Source: Roseibium suaedae | Lineage (GTDB): Bacteria > Pseudomonadota > Alphaproteobacteria > Rhizobiales > Stappiaceae | Reading direction: 5' to 3' | Assembly (NCBI RefSeq): GCF_900142725.1 | Contig: NZ_FRBW01000001.1 | Span: 1,488,001-1,552,000 of the forward strand | DNA length: 64,000 nt | Part shown: positions 38,207-44,853 of the stretch, piece after piece | How the letters are laid out: every line of letters starts with the position of its first letter | How positions within the stretch are numbered: position 1 is the first letter of the stretch | Made by a program: the position numbers and the translations under genes | Notes under the pieces: generated by a model | Database searches by the model: none | What the model was told of the DNA's origin: nothing | The model's input: the letters and a program-made list of their open reading frames with translations, nothing else

Positions 38207-38457
38207 TTGGATACTATGGTAAGTACTTGATTTATAGTAATTTTTTATTATTAAGCGGTCTATCAAGTGAACTTGGGCCTTGCGCCAACTTCCGTGTGTT
38301 TGCAAGTCTTGGGTATGGCCTTGCTGAAAAATGCTCAGAAGGATTTTCCACCAAAACGGCTGTTCAAACCGCAGATGAAGAGTTTGGGCAACTGTTGGGA
38401 TTTTGCTGCTGGTTCGGTGAATTCAACACGCACCAAATTTACAACGATGTGTAAGGA
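38207..38457. other. AT-rich non-coding stretch before attL
   Basis: No supported gene. A rightward frame of 83 codons covers most of it but has neither a ribosome site nor protein-like composition. Confidence 0.4.
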
Positions 38458-38461
38458 AAAA

Positions 38462-38509
38462 TGGTGGGCGATACTGGGATTGAACCAGTGACCCCTCCCG
38501 TGTGAAGGG
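38462..38509 (-). other. attL: 3' half of tRNA-Val(CAC) left by element integration
   Basis: Read on the minus strand this is a faultless tRNA 3' half: the 3' side of the anticodon stem, loop TTCACAC with anticodon CAC (38502-38504), variable loop, T stem ACTGG/CCAGT with loop TTCAATC, acceptor strand ATCGCCC, discriminator A and encoded CCA. Upstream of tRNA position 29 the match stops: no D arm or 5' acceptor strand exists at larger coordinates, where element DNA with the integrase begins. The intact tRNA-Val should therefore lie at the far right end of the element, outside this window. Confidence 0.85.
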
Positions 38510-38565
38510 CAGATGCAAAACAGTGAAAACATGTTTATTTACAATTATATAAGAGGTTCTCGGTC

Positions 38566-39609
38566 CTAGCTCTGTCTCTGTTTTGTAAATTTAGCTTCTC
38601 GGCCGCGTTGGAACGCATCATGAACTTTTTTCGTGCTGTCTTCCGCATGCGCATACGTTTCGAGGGGCAGGCGTGGGCTAGACCACCGGCCTTCTCTGGC
38701 AACATCCACGGGGTTTAGGCCTTGGCGCACAATCAACTCTGTGCCGAAGCCATGGCGTCCTGCTGCGTGTGGCGCGATGTATTCTATGCCAGCGTTTTTG
38801 CAGGCTGTCTTCCAGGCGTTATAAACCCCCCAGCGCTGCTGATATCCAAATACCCGATTGTTGCGAGCTGGTAGTTTCGCGATTTCCGCCTCCATTTCAG
38901 TGGTCAGGCTGAGCCATTGTGCCGGGTGCCCCTTTGATGCAGGGAGCCAGAGCCGGTGGTTCTTGAGATCAAGGTGAGCCGGTTCGATCAGGACTGCCTG
39001 GCCGATGCGTGAGCCTGTCGTGAACATGAAGAGGGCGAGGGCGCCAAGATAGCGGTTTGCCTCAGACCGGAAGGCGTCAATCCATGCCCAAGACCCGGGC
39101 GTCTTTTCCTGCCTGCTCTGCTTCCCGCGTATGGCGTCTTGTGTTTCGCGCTCCTTGGCGCTGTAGGACTTCACGCGGATGGTGGGAGAGCCAACTTCCT
39201 GATGCGCTAGATTGATCACTGCGCAAACTGGGGTCACTACCTGGCGGCGCCATGTGTCACAGGCTGCCATCGGATAGAGTTTCTTTCCCAGTTCACGGAC
39301 AAGGCGAGGGGTAATGTCCTTCACCTTCATGTTCCCGATCTCTGGGATTACCTTCATCAGGAACTTGGCCTCAGCAGGCTTGGCCGGATAGAGCATGACT
39401 GCCCCGGAGAAGGTCAGCTCGTCCTTTTCCTTTGGCGCGTCATCTCCGAGGATCGCGCGTTTCCGCGCTTTGCTTTCGATTGTGGCGAGCTTAGCCCTTG
39501 CGACTGTTTCGTCAGATGTTCCAAGGCTTCGATTGACGTAACCGTCGATGCCATCAGTTCGTCCACGGATCCAGAATTTCCTTCCGCGCTGGTATATTTC
39601 GAGTGGCAT
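38566..39609 (-). CDS. int: Phage-type tyrosine integrase
   Basis: A 347-residue tyrosine recombinase. Catalytic residues are visible: Arg201 in TTGSRIG, Lys226 in ASKGHPA, the H281-R285 box in PHAAGRHGF (a common alphaproteobacterial-phage variant), and the nucleophile Tyr319 in LPLETYAHAE. The N-terminal 100 residues form the arm/core-binding part. It reads toward, and lies 57 bp from, the tRNA-Val fragment, the usual place for an integrase. It overlaps the upstream small DNA-binding gene by 196 nt. Expected to catalyse integration at the tRNA-Val(CAC) 3' end. Confidence 0.93.
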   Translation of the reverse strand: MPLEIYQRGRKFWIRGRTDGIDGYVNRSLGTSDETVARAKLATIESKARKRAILGDDAPKEKDELTFSGAVMLYPAKPAEAKFLMKVIPEIGNMKVKDITPRLVRELGKKLYPMAACDTWRRQVVTPVCAVINLAHQEVGSPTIRVKSYSAKERETQDAIRGKQSRQEKTPGSWAWIDAFRSEANRYLGALALFMFTTGSRIGQAVLIEPAHLDLKNHRLWLPASKGHPAQWLSLTTEMEAEIAKLPARNNRVFGYQQRWGVYNAWKTACKNAGIEYIAPHAAGRHGFGTELIVRQGLNPVDVAREGRWSSPRLPLETYAHAEDSTKKVHDAFQRGREAKFTKQRQS

Positions 39610-39803
39610 TTCTCGGCCTCAAATATCAAGTCAATGTGCTGCGGGGTAAGAAGAATGGCTCTGCCGAATTTCAGATAGGCGTTGATTGCCCGGGCTTTGG
39701 ATCTAAGCGCCCGCTCTGAAATCAGAGTTCCCTTTTCCTCAAACTGCTTGACCCAATACGAAGGCGGGCGAGCGTCTGAGAGTGCTTTAGGCTGCTCTTG
39801 CAT
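39414..39803 (-). CDS. Putative excisionase / small DNA-binding protein
   Basis: A 129-residue basic protein. The N-terminal segment PPSYWVKQFEEKGTLISERALRSKARAINAY has the look of a MerR/Xis-type winged helix (start helix, 'wing' and ALR recognition region), and TPQHIDLIFE follows as in site-specific excisionases. The C-terminal half is polar. It overlaps the integrase start by 196 nt in another frame, an extent that is unusual, but its own start (ATG 39803) overlaps the gene upstream in the same compact operon. Function inferred from position and the wHTH-like stretch. Confidence 0.6.
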   Translation of the reverse strand: MQEQPKALSDARPPSYWVKQFEEKGTLISERALRSKARAINAYLKFGRAILLTPQHIDLIFEAEKCHSKYTSAEGNSGSVDELMASTVTSIEALEHLTKQSQGLSSPQSKAKRGNARSSEMTRQRKRTS

Positions 39804-39981
39804 TGCGGGGCCCCCGTTCGATTTTATCGATGATGCCCCGGAGATCCTGTCCGAACTGGTTGGAGAGGATTTCGTTCTCTGCTTTCAGCTGATCGATGAG
39901 CTCGAGGAGAGCCATGACATCCTTGCCGGTAACCGGAAGGCGCTGTTCTGCCATGAAGCGGATGCGTGTAAGGTCGGTCAT
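39787..39981 (-). CDS. Hypothetical small phage protein (64 aa)
   Basis: Sixty-four residues, MTDLTRIRFMAEQRLPVTG onward, with a helical heptad-like segment (DVMALLELIDQLKAENEIL) suggesting a short coiled coil. ATG 39981 is preceded by AGGAAG and overlaps the stop of the upstream gene (ATGA). It overlaps the excisionase-like start by 17 nt. No function assigned; part of the leftward early operon. Confidence 0.65.
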   Translation of the reverse strand: MTDLTRIRFMAEQRLPVTGKDVMALLELIDQLKAENEILSNQFGQDLRGIIDKIERGPRNARAA

Positions 39982-40397
39982 CTGGTCTTCTTCCTCTTTG
40001 GGAATGGCCGGGACGGGATCGATCCGGAGGGTTTTCGCTTGTCGCCGCACTGCCGTGTGGTGATCGACCGGACGAAATCAGCTTGCTTTGCCGATAGGTG
40101 CCGGGTCTTTGCGATTTCCGGAATGTCCCGTTTGGCGGTTTTGGTTCGATGCTGAGCCCTTACCATCGGAACTATGTAGAAAGGGTCATTGGCCGGAGGG
40201 TCTGTGTCCTGTGCCTCGACATTCCACACTCGCATTTGAAGCGGGGGCTGATGATCGAAATCGAGATCCTCCAGCTTGCAGACCTTGTGGCCTTCGCTGT
40301 CGAAGACAGGGCCATTGATCAGGACGGCTTCAAGCTTGGTCTTGATCGGCATATGAGGGCGGAAGCCCTTCGGCGGGGCGGGTGCTGGCTCTCTCAT
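39978..40397 (-). CDS. Hypothetical phage protein (139 aa)
   Basis: The start ATG at 40397 overlaps the stop of the next gene upstream (ATGA), giving 139 residues that begin MREPAPAPPKGFRPHMPIK. The C-terminus is very basic (PSRPFPKRKKTR). No family recognised. Overlaps on both sides support translation within the leftward operon. Confidence 0.6.
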   Translation of the reverse strand: MREPAPAPPKGFRPHMPIKTKLEAVLINGPVFDSEGHKVCKLEDLDFDHQPPLQMRVWNVEAQDTDPPANDPFYIVPMVRAQHRTKTAKRDIPEIAKTRHLSAKQADFVRSITTRQCGDKRKPSGSIPSRPFPKRKKTR

Positions 40398-40576
40398 GGT
40401 CTTTTGTTCCCGGACAGAGCATCGACCCGGGCGAGGGTGATTTGGGTGTAAGGCGAGTATCCGGCTTTGCCCATGCTCTCCAGGACGGACTCGGCTTTGC
40501 GGCGCGTGACCTGGCAAGTCTTGATGATGATCGGCTTCCGGGTCTTGGTGCCCGGGTACAAAACGATATCCTTCAT
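40394..40576 (-). CDS. Hypothetical small phage protein (60 aa)
   Basis: Sixty residues, basic, MKDIVLYPGTKTRKPIIIK onward, with RKAESVLESMGKAGYSPY in the middle. ATGA overlaps with both neighbours show tight translational coupling. Not recognised; possibly a small nucleic-acid-binding protein. Confidence 0.6.
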   Translation of the reverse strand: MKDIVLYPGTKTRKPIIIKTCQVTRRKAESVLESMGKAGYSPYTQITLARVDALSGNKRP

Positions 40577-41085
40577 GCTGCAATCCTCACGGCTTTGGAG
40601 AGTTCAACAGGATCCGCGCCGATCAGGCGGGCGAGGGTGGAGAGAACGGCTTCCTTGGATTTCTGGAACTCGCGGGCGTCCATTTCCTGCTCTGTCTGAG
40701 CGCGGGCGGTGAAGGTGCGGACGGTGCAATCCCGGCAGGTGATGACGGCATATCCATCCAGCTTGCGGGCAAGAGCTGCGACCTTCAGAGCCGCTTCCTG
40801 GCTGTCGCAGACAACTGTGGTTTCGTCGGCATAGCCGCTGTGAACCAAAGCCCACTTGCGCAGGTGCTCCGGAGAGGGGAAGCGCTGGATCTGATCTTCG
40901 GGCAGGTTCTGCCAGGCGGCGTTCACGCAGGCGAAATAGTGCCGGTGGCTGTCCTTGGTGCGGCTCTTAGGGGCTTCCAGGCTGTAGTGGCTGCCGATCT
41001 CAAACATGAGCTGGCAGCGCTCCAGGCATTGGGGCGCCGGGATCATCGCGGCACCCGTCCAACGGTAGGAGAGAGCTTCGGTCAT
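40573..41085 (-). CDS. Conserved phage protein next to recombination genes (170 aa)
   Basis: A 170-residue protein with a pattern I know from alphaproteobacterial prophages near exonuclease/annealing genes: YFACVNAAWQNLPEDQIQRF, PEHLRKWALVHSGYADETT, LDGYAVITCRDCTV and FQKSKEAVLSTLARLIGADP. No catalytic motif is evident. ATG 41085 overlaps the upstream stop by ATGA. Its position between the small phage genes and the YqaJ gene suggests an accessory role in recombination or DNA maintenance. Confidence 0.7.
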   Translation of the reverse strand: MTEALSYRWTGAAMIPAPQCLERCQLMFEIGSHYSLEAPKSRTKDSHRHYFACVNAAWQNLPEDQIQRFPSPEHLRKWALVHSGYADETTVVCDSQEAALKVAALARKLDGYAVITCRDCTVRTFTARAQTEQEMDAREFQKSKEAVLSTLARLIGADPVELSKAVRIAA

Positions 41086-41252
41086 TTCTTGAACTCCAGG
41101 CCGAGTTCAGCCGCCCGGTGCTTGAAAGCCCGGTTCCATTCGGCAGAAAACTCTGGTGGTTGGGTTTTGCTCAGTGCCGCGACGATGCGGTAAACGGTGG
41201 CTAGTTCGTCGCGGGTGTGCGCTTGGCGAAGCTGCTCAAGCGCTTCGCTCAA
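41082..41252 (-). CDS. Small phage gene with TTG start (56 aa)
   Basis: A 56-residue frame filling the gap between the YqaJ gene and the 170-residue protein. Its TTG start overlaps the YqaJ stop (TTGA) and its stop overlaps the next ATG (ATGA), so it is coupled on both sides. The product begins LSEALEQLRQAHTRDELATV and is mostly helical, with PEFSAEWNRAFKHRAAELG near the end. No ATG or GTG is available in frame. Function unknown. Confidence 0.6.
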   Translation of the reverse strand: MSEALEQLRQAHTRDELATVYRIVAALSKTQPPEFSAEWNRAFKHRAAELGLEFKK

Positions 41253-41869
41253 GCAGCCATTCCATAGGCGCGGATCCTGTCGACAAGCTTGTCCAGCTCC
41301 TCGTTGAAGGCGTCGACCTTCTCCGCCATCGTGGCGATGTACTTTTCATCGCGGTGCGCCCGTTTGATGAAAAGCGGCAGGCCGGGCCAGTAGACGGCGA
41401 TATCGATCCATTCCCGCTCACAGACCCATAGGCCGCCCTGACATTGGGCCTTGTGCTCTTCGGGGAAGATATCCTTGTCGATGCAGTCAATCGCCAGCTT
41501 GGGAAGCTTGCTCTTGATCTCCAGCATTCCGTCCGATCCAACGAAGCTGTCAGGGGAGCAGCCCTTCATCCCGTTCCGGACGAAGCCGACGGGTGTCAAA
41601 CTGACACCCCTGGAGAAGGCGTAGATCTTGCGCACATCTTCCTCCAGCCGGTGGCCGCGTTCAGTGTGAGCGTTGCCGGTGAAGCCGGGGGTTGGCTCGC
41701 CCGTGATGGCTTCGCCTGCCAGCTCCAGCATGTAGGTGCGGCGCATAGCGCTTGGCGCGTCTCCGCGGCCTTTCTTGATAATGTCCTCAAAGCGGCTGGC
41801 GGTCGGGATTCCGCAGCGGGCGGCGTACCATTCCGGGGAGTTCTGCTCGAAGTCGAAGATCTCGATCAT
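41249..41869 (-). CDS. YqaJ-like (lambda-exonuclease family) recombination exonuclease
   Basis: A 206-residue nuclease of the YqaJ/lambda-Exo group of the PD-(D/E)XK superfamily. The N-terminal QNSPEWYAARCGIPTASRF is the family signature; Glu70 in AHTERGHRLE, Asp107 in GCSPDSF and E117-x-K119 in LEIKSK form the metal site. It degrades dsDNA ends 5'-3' to feed the annealing protein encoded immediately upstream. Overlaps ERF by 4 nt (ATGA). Typical phage two-gene recombination pair. Confidence 0.92.
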   Translation of the reverse strand: MIEIFDFEQNSPEWYAARCGIPTASRFEDIIKKGRGDAPSAMRRTYMLELAGEAITGEPTPGFTGNAHTERGHRLEEDVRKIYAFSRGVSLTPVGFVRNGMKGCSPDSFVGSDGMLEIKSKLPKLAIDCIDKDIFPEEHKAQCQGGLWVCEREWIDIAVYWPGLPLFIKRAHRDEKYIATMAEKVDAFNEELDKLVDRIRAYGMAA

Positions 41870-42618
41870 TGGGCGCGTCCCTTGGCTTTGATCGCATCAA
41901 GAGCGAATTTGAACTTGGAAGCGGGAATGTCCTCGACGGCTTCAACGGCCATGAAGGCGAGGAAGTCGTCGGCGTTCTGCCCTGGTGCTGCGAGCGCTTC
42001 CTTGATCTGCCGGATCTGGTGCGCGTCGAGCATGTCGGCGGGATTGCCGTCCGTGTCGTCTTCCCCCACGGCCACGTCGAAGATCATGCACTTGAGATAG
42101 CGGCGGGCGTAGCTGACCGTTGAGCCATAGGCTTGAACGCCGGTCTTGTTTGCCTTGCCCTGAGCGCCTGCAGCGTCATAGGGCAGATCTGCAGCTTCGA
42201 TCTTGGAATGACCGTCCTCATGGGCGCATTCGCAGATCACGCGAAGGTGGCCGGGGATCTGGGACGGTTCCGTGCTGAAGGTCAGGGAGAAGCCGTGCTT
42301 GGAAATGACCGGCTGCATGGCCTTGGACACCTGGTCATAGGTGGCATAGCGGGATCGGGTGTGATCATTGGAGGCGTTCTTCAGAACGACCGGCATTTCT
42401 GCCTGAGCGGCCTTCATGGCGGTGAAGAAGGAGCGCTTGGCTTCCTGAGCCAGAACGCGCTCGCGCATTTCAAACAGGCGCTCCATCCGGTCCAGATCGA
42501 TTTCCGGATTGGAAGCCGCCTTCTGGATCAGATCGACAAGCGCCATTGCCTGGGCGCTCTGGGCGTGAGCCACGCCTTCAAATGGCGCCGGGGCTTCCAG
42601 TTTCTGAACAGCAGACAT
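41866..42618 (-). CDS. ERF-family single-strand annealing protein
   Basis: A 250-residue ERF superfamily recombinase. MKAAQAEMPVVLKNASND, TRSRYATYDQVSKAMQPVISKHGFSLTF and TGVQAYGSTVSYARRYLKCMIFDV are hallmark ERF segments. Start ATG 42618 follows AAAGGA; the open frame up to 42690 is not used. It anneals single strands produced by the YqaJ exonuclease, allowing circularisation or recombination of phage DNA. The last 60 residues may be a flexible partner-binding tail. Confidence 0.92.
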   Translation of the reverse strand: MSAVQKLEAPAPFEGVAHAQSAQAMALVDLIQKAASNPEIDLDRMERLFEMRERVLAQEAKRSFFTAMKAAQAEMPVVLKNASNDHTRSRYATYDQVSKAMQPVISKHGFSLTFSTEPSQIPGHLRVICECAHEDGHSKIEAADLPYDAAGAQGKANKTGVQAYGSTVSYARRYLKCMIFDVAVGEDDTDGNPADMLDAHQIRQIKEALAAPGQNADDFLAFMAVEAVEDIPASKFKFALDAIKAKGRAQ

Positions 42619-42764
42619 TGCCGGTTCCTTTGCTTCAGAGTCAGTCCATCGAAACGCCGCTCTCTGTCGGCGCTTTGGCAGGCTGATCAAGGGGGAGAGG
42701 GGCGCCCGGCTGGCGGGAGGAGAACCAGCCTGGCAGGACAGCGGAACGGAGACCCGCCGACCGA

Positions 42765-42860
42765 TCAGAAAGACGTGAGCATCAAGGCCGGAAGCGCGGC
42801 GACAAAAACCACCAGAACCGCAAGCGCTGCCGTGTCAGGAGAGGACCAGCCCTTACCCAT
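42765..42860 (-). CDS. 31-residue single-helix membrane peptide
   Basis: A short gene with an excellent ribosome site (AAGGAG, 7-base spacing) before ATG 42860. The 31-residue product starts MGKGWSSPDT and continues as one hydrophobic helix (ALAVLVVFVAALPALML). It overlaps the end of the upstream gene by 8 nt. Function unknown; may act on the host membrane or be regulatory. Confidence 0.6.
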   Translation of the reverse strand: MGKGWSSPDTAALAVLVVFVAALPALMLTSF

Positions 42861-43092
42861 TGGCCCGCTCCTTCAGAATTGCCCGGTTGTGCCGGTGGCG
42901 GCGGGCGGTGCTGCGGAAGTCTGCAAGCTGGCGGGAGGTGATCTCCTCAAGCTGCTCATCCGTCAGCCAGTCCGTGCCGTGATGCTGGAAGGCGGCGGCA
43001 ACTGCCTCGGTCAGGGCACGGGTGCCAAAGCCTTCGATGAAGGAGATTTTGCGGGCGCGGGTGGTCGCGCCCTTGGTCAGTGCCTCCCGCAT
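42853..43092 (-). CDS. Hypothetical phage protein (79 aa)
   Basis: Seventy-nine basic residues from ATG 43092, which overlaps the stop of the gene upstream by one base (TAATG). EEITSRQLADFRSTARRHR suggests a helical, nucleic-acid-facing surface. The longer open frame to 43179 is not used. No family recognised. Confidence 0.6.
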   Translation of the reverse strand: MREALTKGATTRARKISFIEGFGTRALTEAVAAAFQHHGTDWLTDEQLEEITSRQLADFRSTARRHRHNRAILKERANG

Positions 43093-43400
43093 TACGCGGC
43101 CTCCAGCTGGTAGGAGGCTTCTGCGGCTGCCTGCAGGAAGCAGGACACCAGATGCTCGCGGTTGGACTTTTCGGAGCACTGTTCAAGGAAGTGCCAGAAG
43201 AGCGAGGACTTCGGATCGCGGGAGGTCATCATCACAGACTTTTCGCCGCCAAGCTCATCAATCTGGATCGCTTCAACGCTGTAGATGGTCTCAGCGTCTT
43301 CGATCAGGTGAAGGGTGCTATCCACCTCTGCAATGCGGATGCCGTTGGCGCGGATCTCAAGGGTGGTTTCGATTTCGGCGGCGAAGGGGTTGTAAGGCAT
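43092..43400 (-). CDS. First gene of the leftward early operon, hypothetical (102 aa)
   Basis: A 102-residue protein, MPYNPFAAEIETTLEIRANG onward, acidic N-terminal half and a helical C-terminal half (SCFLQAAAEASYQLEAA). The ribosome site GGAGAG precedes ATG 43400. It is the first gene after the operator-promoter at 43421-43476, so it should be under direct repressor control. No family recognised. Confidence 0.65.
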   Translation of the reverse strand: MPYNPFAAEIETTLEIRANGIRIAEVDSTLHLIEDAETIYSVEAIQIDELGGEKSVMMTSRDPKSSLFWHFLEQCSEKSNREHLVSCFLQAAAEASYQLEAA

Positions 43401-43420
43401 GTCGTCTCTCCGTTGGTGAA

Positions 43421-43437
43421 TTGGAATTTAAATCCAA
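43421..43437. promoter_or_regulatory. Repressor operator OL1 (17-bp palindrome)
   Basis: TTGGAATTTAAATCCAA, nearly perfectly palindromic, overlaps the -10 of the leftward promoter. The identical 17 bases occur at 47045-47061 beside the repressor/Cro-like divergent pair, which identifies it as the shared operator. Confidence 0.85.
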
Positions 43438-43453
43438 TAATGAGAGACGTCAA
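43425..43453 (-). promoter_or_regulatory. Leftward early promoter (PL-like)
   Basis: On the minus strand TTGACG (43453-43448) and TAAATT (43430-43425) are separated by 17 bp, a good sigma-70 arrangement. The -10 lies inside the operator palindrome, so bound repressor would block it. The first leftward gene starts about 25 bp downstream. Confidence 0.7.
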
Positions 43454-43459
43454 TACAAA

Positions 43460-43476
43460 ATGGAAAAAAAATCCAA
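43460..43476. promoter_or_regulatory. Repressor operator OL2 (imperfect)
   Basis: ATGGAAAAAAAATCCAA matches 13 of 17 positions of the OL1 palindrome, keeping both half-sites (TGGA and TCCA). It sits just upstream of the PL-like -35, 39 bp centre to centre from OL1, suggesting cooperative binding. Confidence 0.6.
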
Positions 43477-43800
43477 TCTGTAGAACTGATAGTGAGTCGC
43501 TGGGGCAAGGTTGCCGAATTAGCTCGTTAGACGTTTTTACCGTCAGAGCAGGCAAGGCATGCTGATGCAAAATACGCGCATTAATTTAGTCTTTTGGCAG
43601 AATGAGAATCGTCTTAAAGTTTTAAAATGATGCGGCTACAGCCAACTTGAATTCCATCAAATGCGGTTGTGCATTTTCTAAACTGCAATAATTGATCTTT
43701 GTTGCCAACGTGCCAAAACGATTGCGCATCGTCTCAAGCTTCCGAGAATTCATGGATGGCAAGGATCGCATTCTGAAACAGCTTGTCGTTGGGGGGGGAA

Positions 43801-44853
43801 GTGACAATTTTTACAGAAGAAGAAGCTGGTAGTCTTCGGATTTCTCGAATGATTTTACACGTAGTTGGAGAACTCGAGGAGGGGGAGACCGTTGAGAAAC
43901 AGGACGAGCTGCCAATAGACGAAGCTCCTTCGTTCTTTATTAAGAGAATTCTTTCTAGTTCTACTAGTCCGGTTCATAGATTTGCTGATGAGTCGAATAC
44001 AAAATCAATAATATCAAAAATAATCTCCCAAGATGATGAATTTGTGTCGCATGCATATGAGCTTTCGAGATTGTTCGCGAAGGCTCATGCTGGAAATACT
44101 GCAGACGGTGCGTTTTTTGTCATCCTTCTGAGCTGTAGTAAGCCTGAAACATCTTTCGTGTGCCTTATCAAGTATGACTACCGGGAAGCTGTGGAGCTAA
44201 TTGAAAAGGAAGGGAGGGCGGGGCTTCGCTCGATTGTTCAGGCATTTGTGGCAGACCGGAATGCAGTTCAAAAACTCTGCGTCGCGAGAGTGGAAAATGG
44301 TATTGTTCAAAGTGAGCTATCAGCGTCTGATCGGTCCAAGAAGGCGCCCGACCTGACGCACTATTTCGAGACTTTCCTTGATGTTACGCGTGAGCGTAGC
44401 GACGAGCAATTGAGTCAGGGTTTGCAAGAGGCAATCAGAAAAACTCTATCGCTTTGTAAGGAGATATTACCCGATAGCGATGTTCCGCAGGCTTTAAGTC
44501 GGGTGAATGATGCGCTGCGAGGTCGTGAACTGGTTGGTCAGGAAGCTGTTGTGGATGCTGTCTTTGCAGCGCTAGATCGGCCTGACGACGCAGATGCAAA
44601 GAAAAAAATTGAGGTCGCTGTCGGTCGACAAATGAAAGCGCAGCGACTGCAGGGTGTCGAATTCCGTCCTAATCAGCGAATTTTCCGCCGTGGCGCTAGG
44701 CGTAAAATTGTTACCGTCGAGGGGGTTGAGGTTCGTTTTAATACAGGTCATCAGGGCGAGCTTGTGATAGAGAGAGCCTTGGAGGGGGGCGGTCGTGAGA
44801 TCGTGATTAAAACGAACGATGAGTACCGCAGAGACGAGACGCTTCCCAGCTGA
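43801..44853 (+). CDS. NdpA/YejK-like nucleoid-associated protein
   Basis: About 350 residues resembling the 37-kDa nucleoid-associated family (NA37): an N-terminal RISRMILHVVGELE strand, a SFFIKRILSSS helix, DDEFVSHAYELSRLFAKAH, a core with FVCLIKYDYREAV, and DLTHYFETFLDVT in the second half. The match is by pattern, not by a diagnostic motif. The start is unclear: GTG 43801 immediately follows a G-run, and TTG 43783 is possible. The gene is AT-richer than its phage neighbours and overlaps the next gene by 35 nt. Lying between the two early control regions, in the place where lysogenic-conversion genes often sit, it may be a DNA-sensing part of a defence pair. Family moderate, role inferred. 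Confidence 0.55.
   Translation: MTIFTEEEAGSLRISRMILHVVGELEEGETVEKQDELPIDEAPSFFIKRILSSSTSPVHRFADESNTKSIISKIISQDDEFVSHAYELSRLFAKAHAGNTADGAFFVILLSCSKPETSFVCLIKYDYREAVELIEKEGRAGLRSIVQAFVADRNAVQKLCVARVENGIVQSELSASDRSKKAPDLTHYFETFLDVTRERSDEQLSQGLQEAIRKTLSLCKEILPDSDVPQALSRVNDALRGRELVGQEAVVDAVFAALDRPDDADAKKKIEVAVGRQMKAQRLQGVEFRPNQRIFRRGARRKIVTVEGVEVRFNTGHQGELVIERALEGGGREIVIKTNDEYRRDETLPS

Larger units (their letters stand above)
43401..43782. other. Leftward early control region and gap
   Basis: Holds the promoter-operator of the leftward phage operon (about 43421-43476). The remaining 300 bp up to the NdpA-like gene is AT-rich with no supported gene; it presumably contains the promoter of the rightward two-gene cassette. 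Confidence 0.6.

Noticed and set aside
38462-38509. A complete tRNA-Val gene
   Set aside because: Only the 3' half is present; D arm and 5' acceptor strand are missing on the upstream side.
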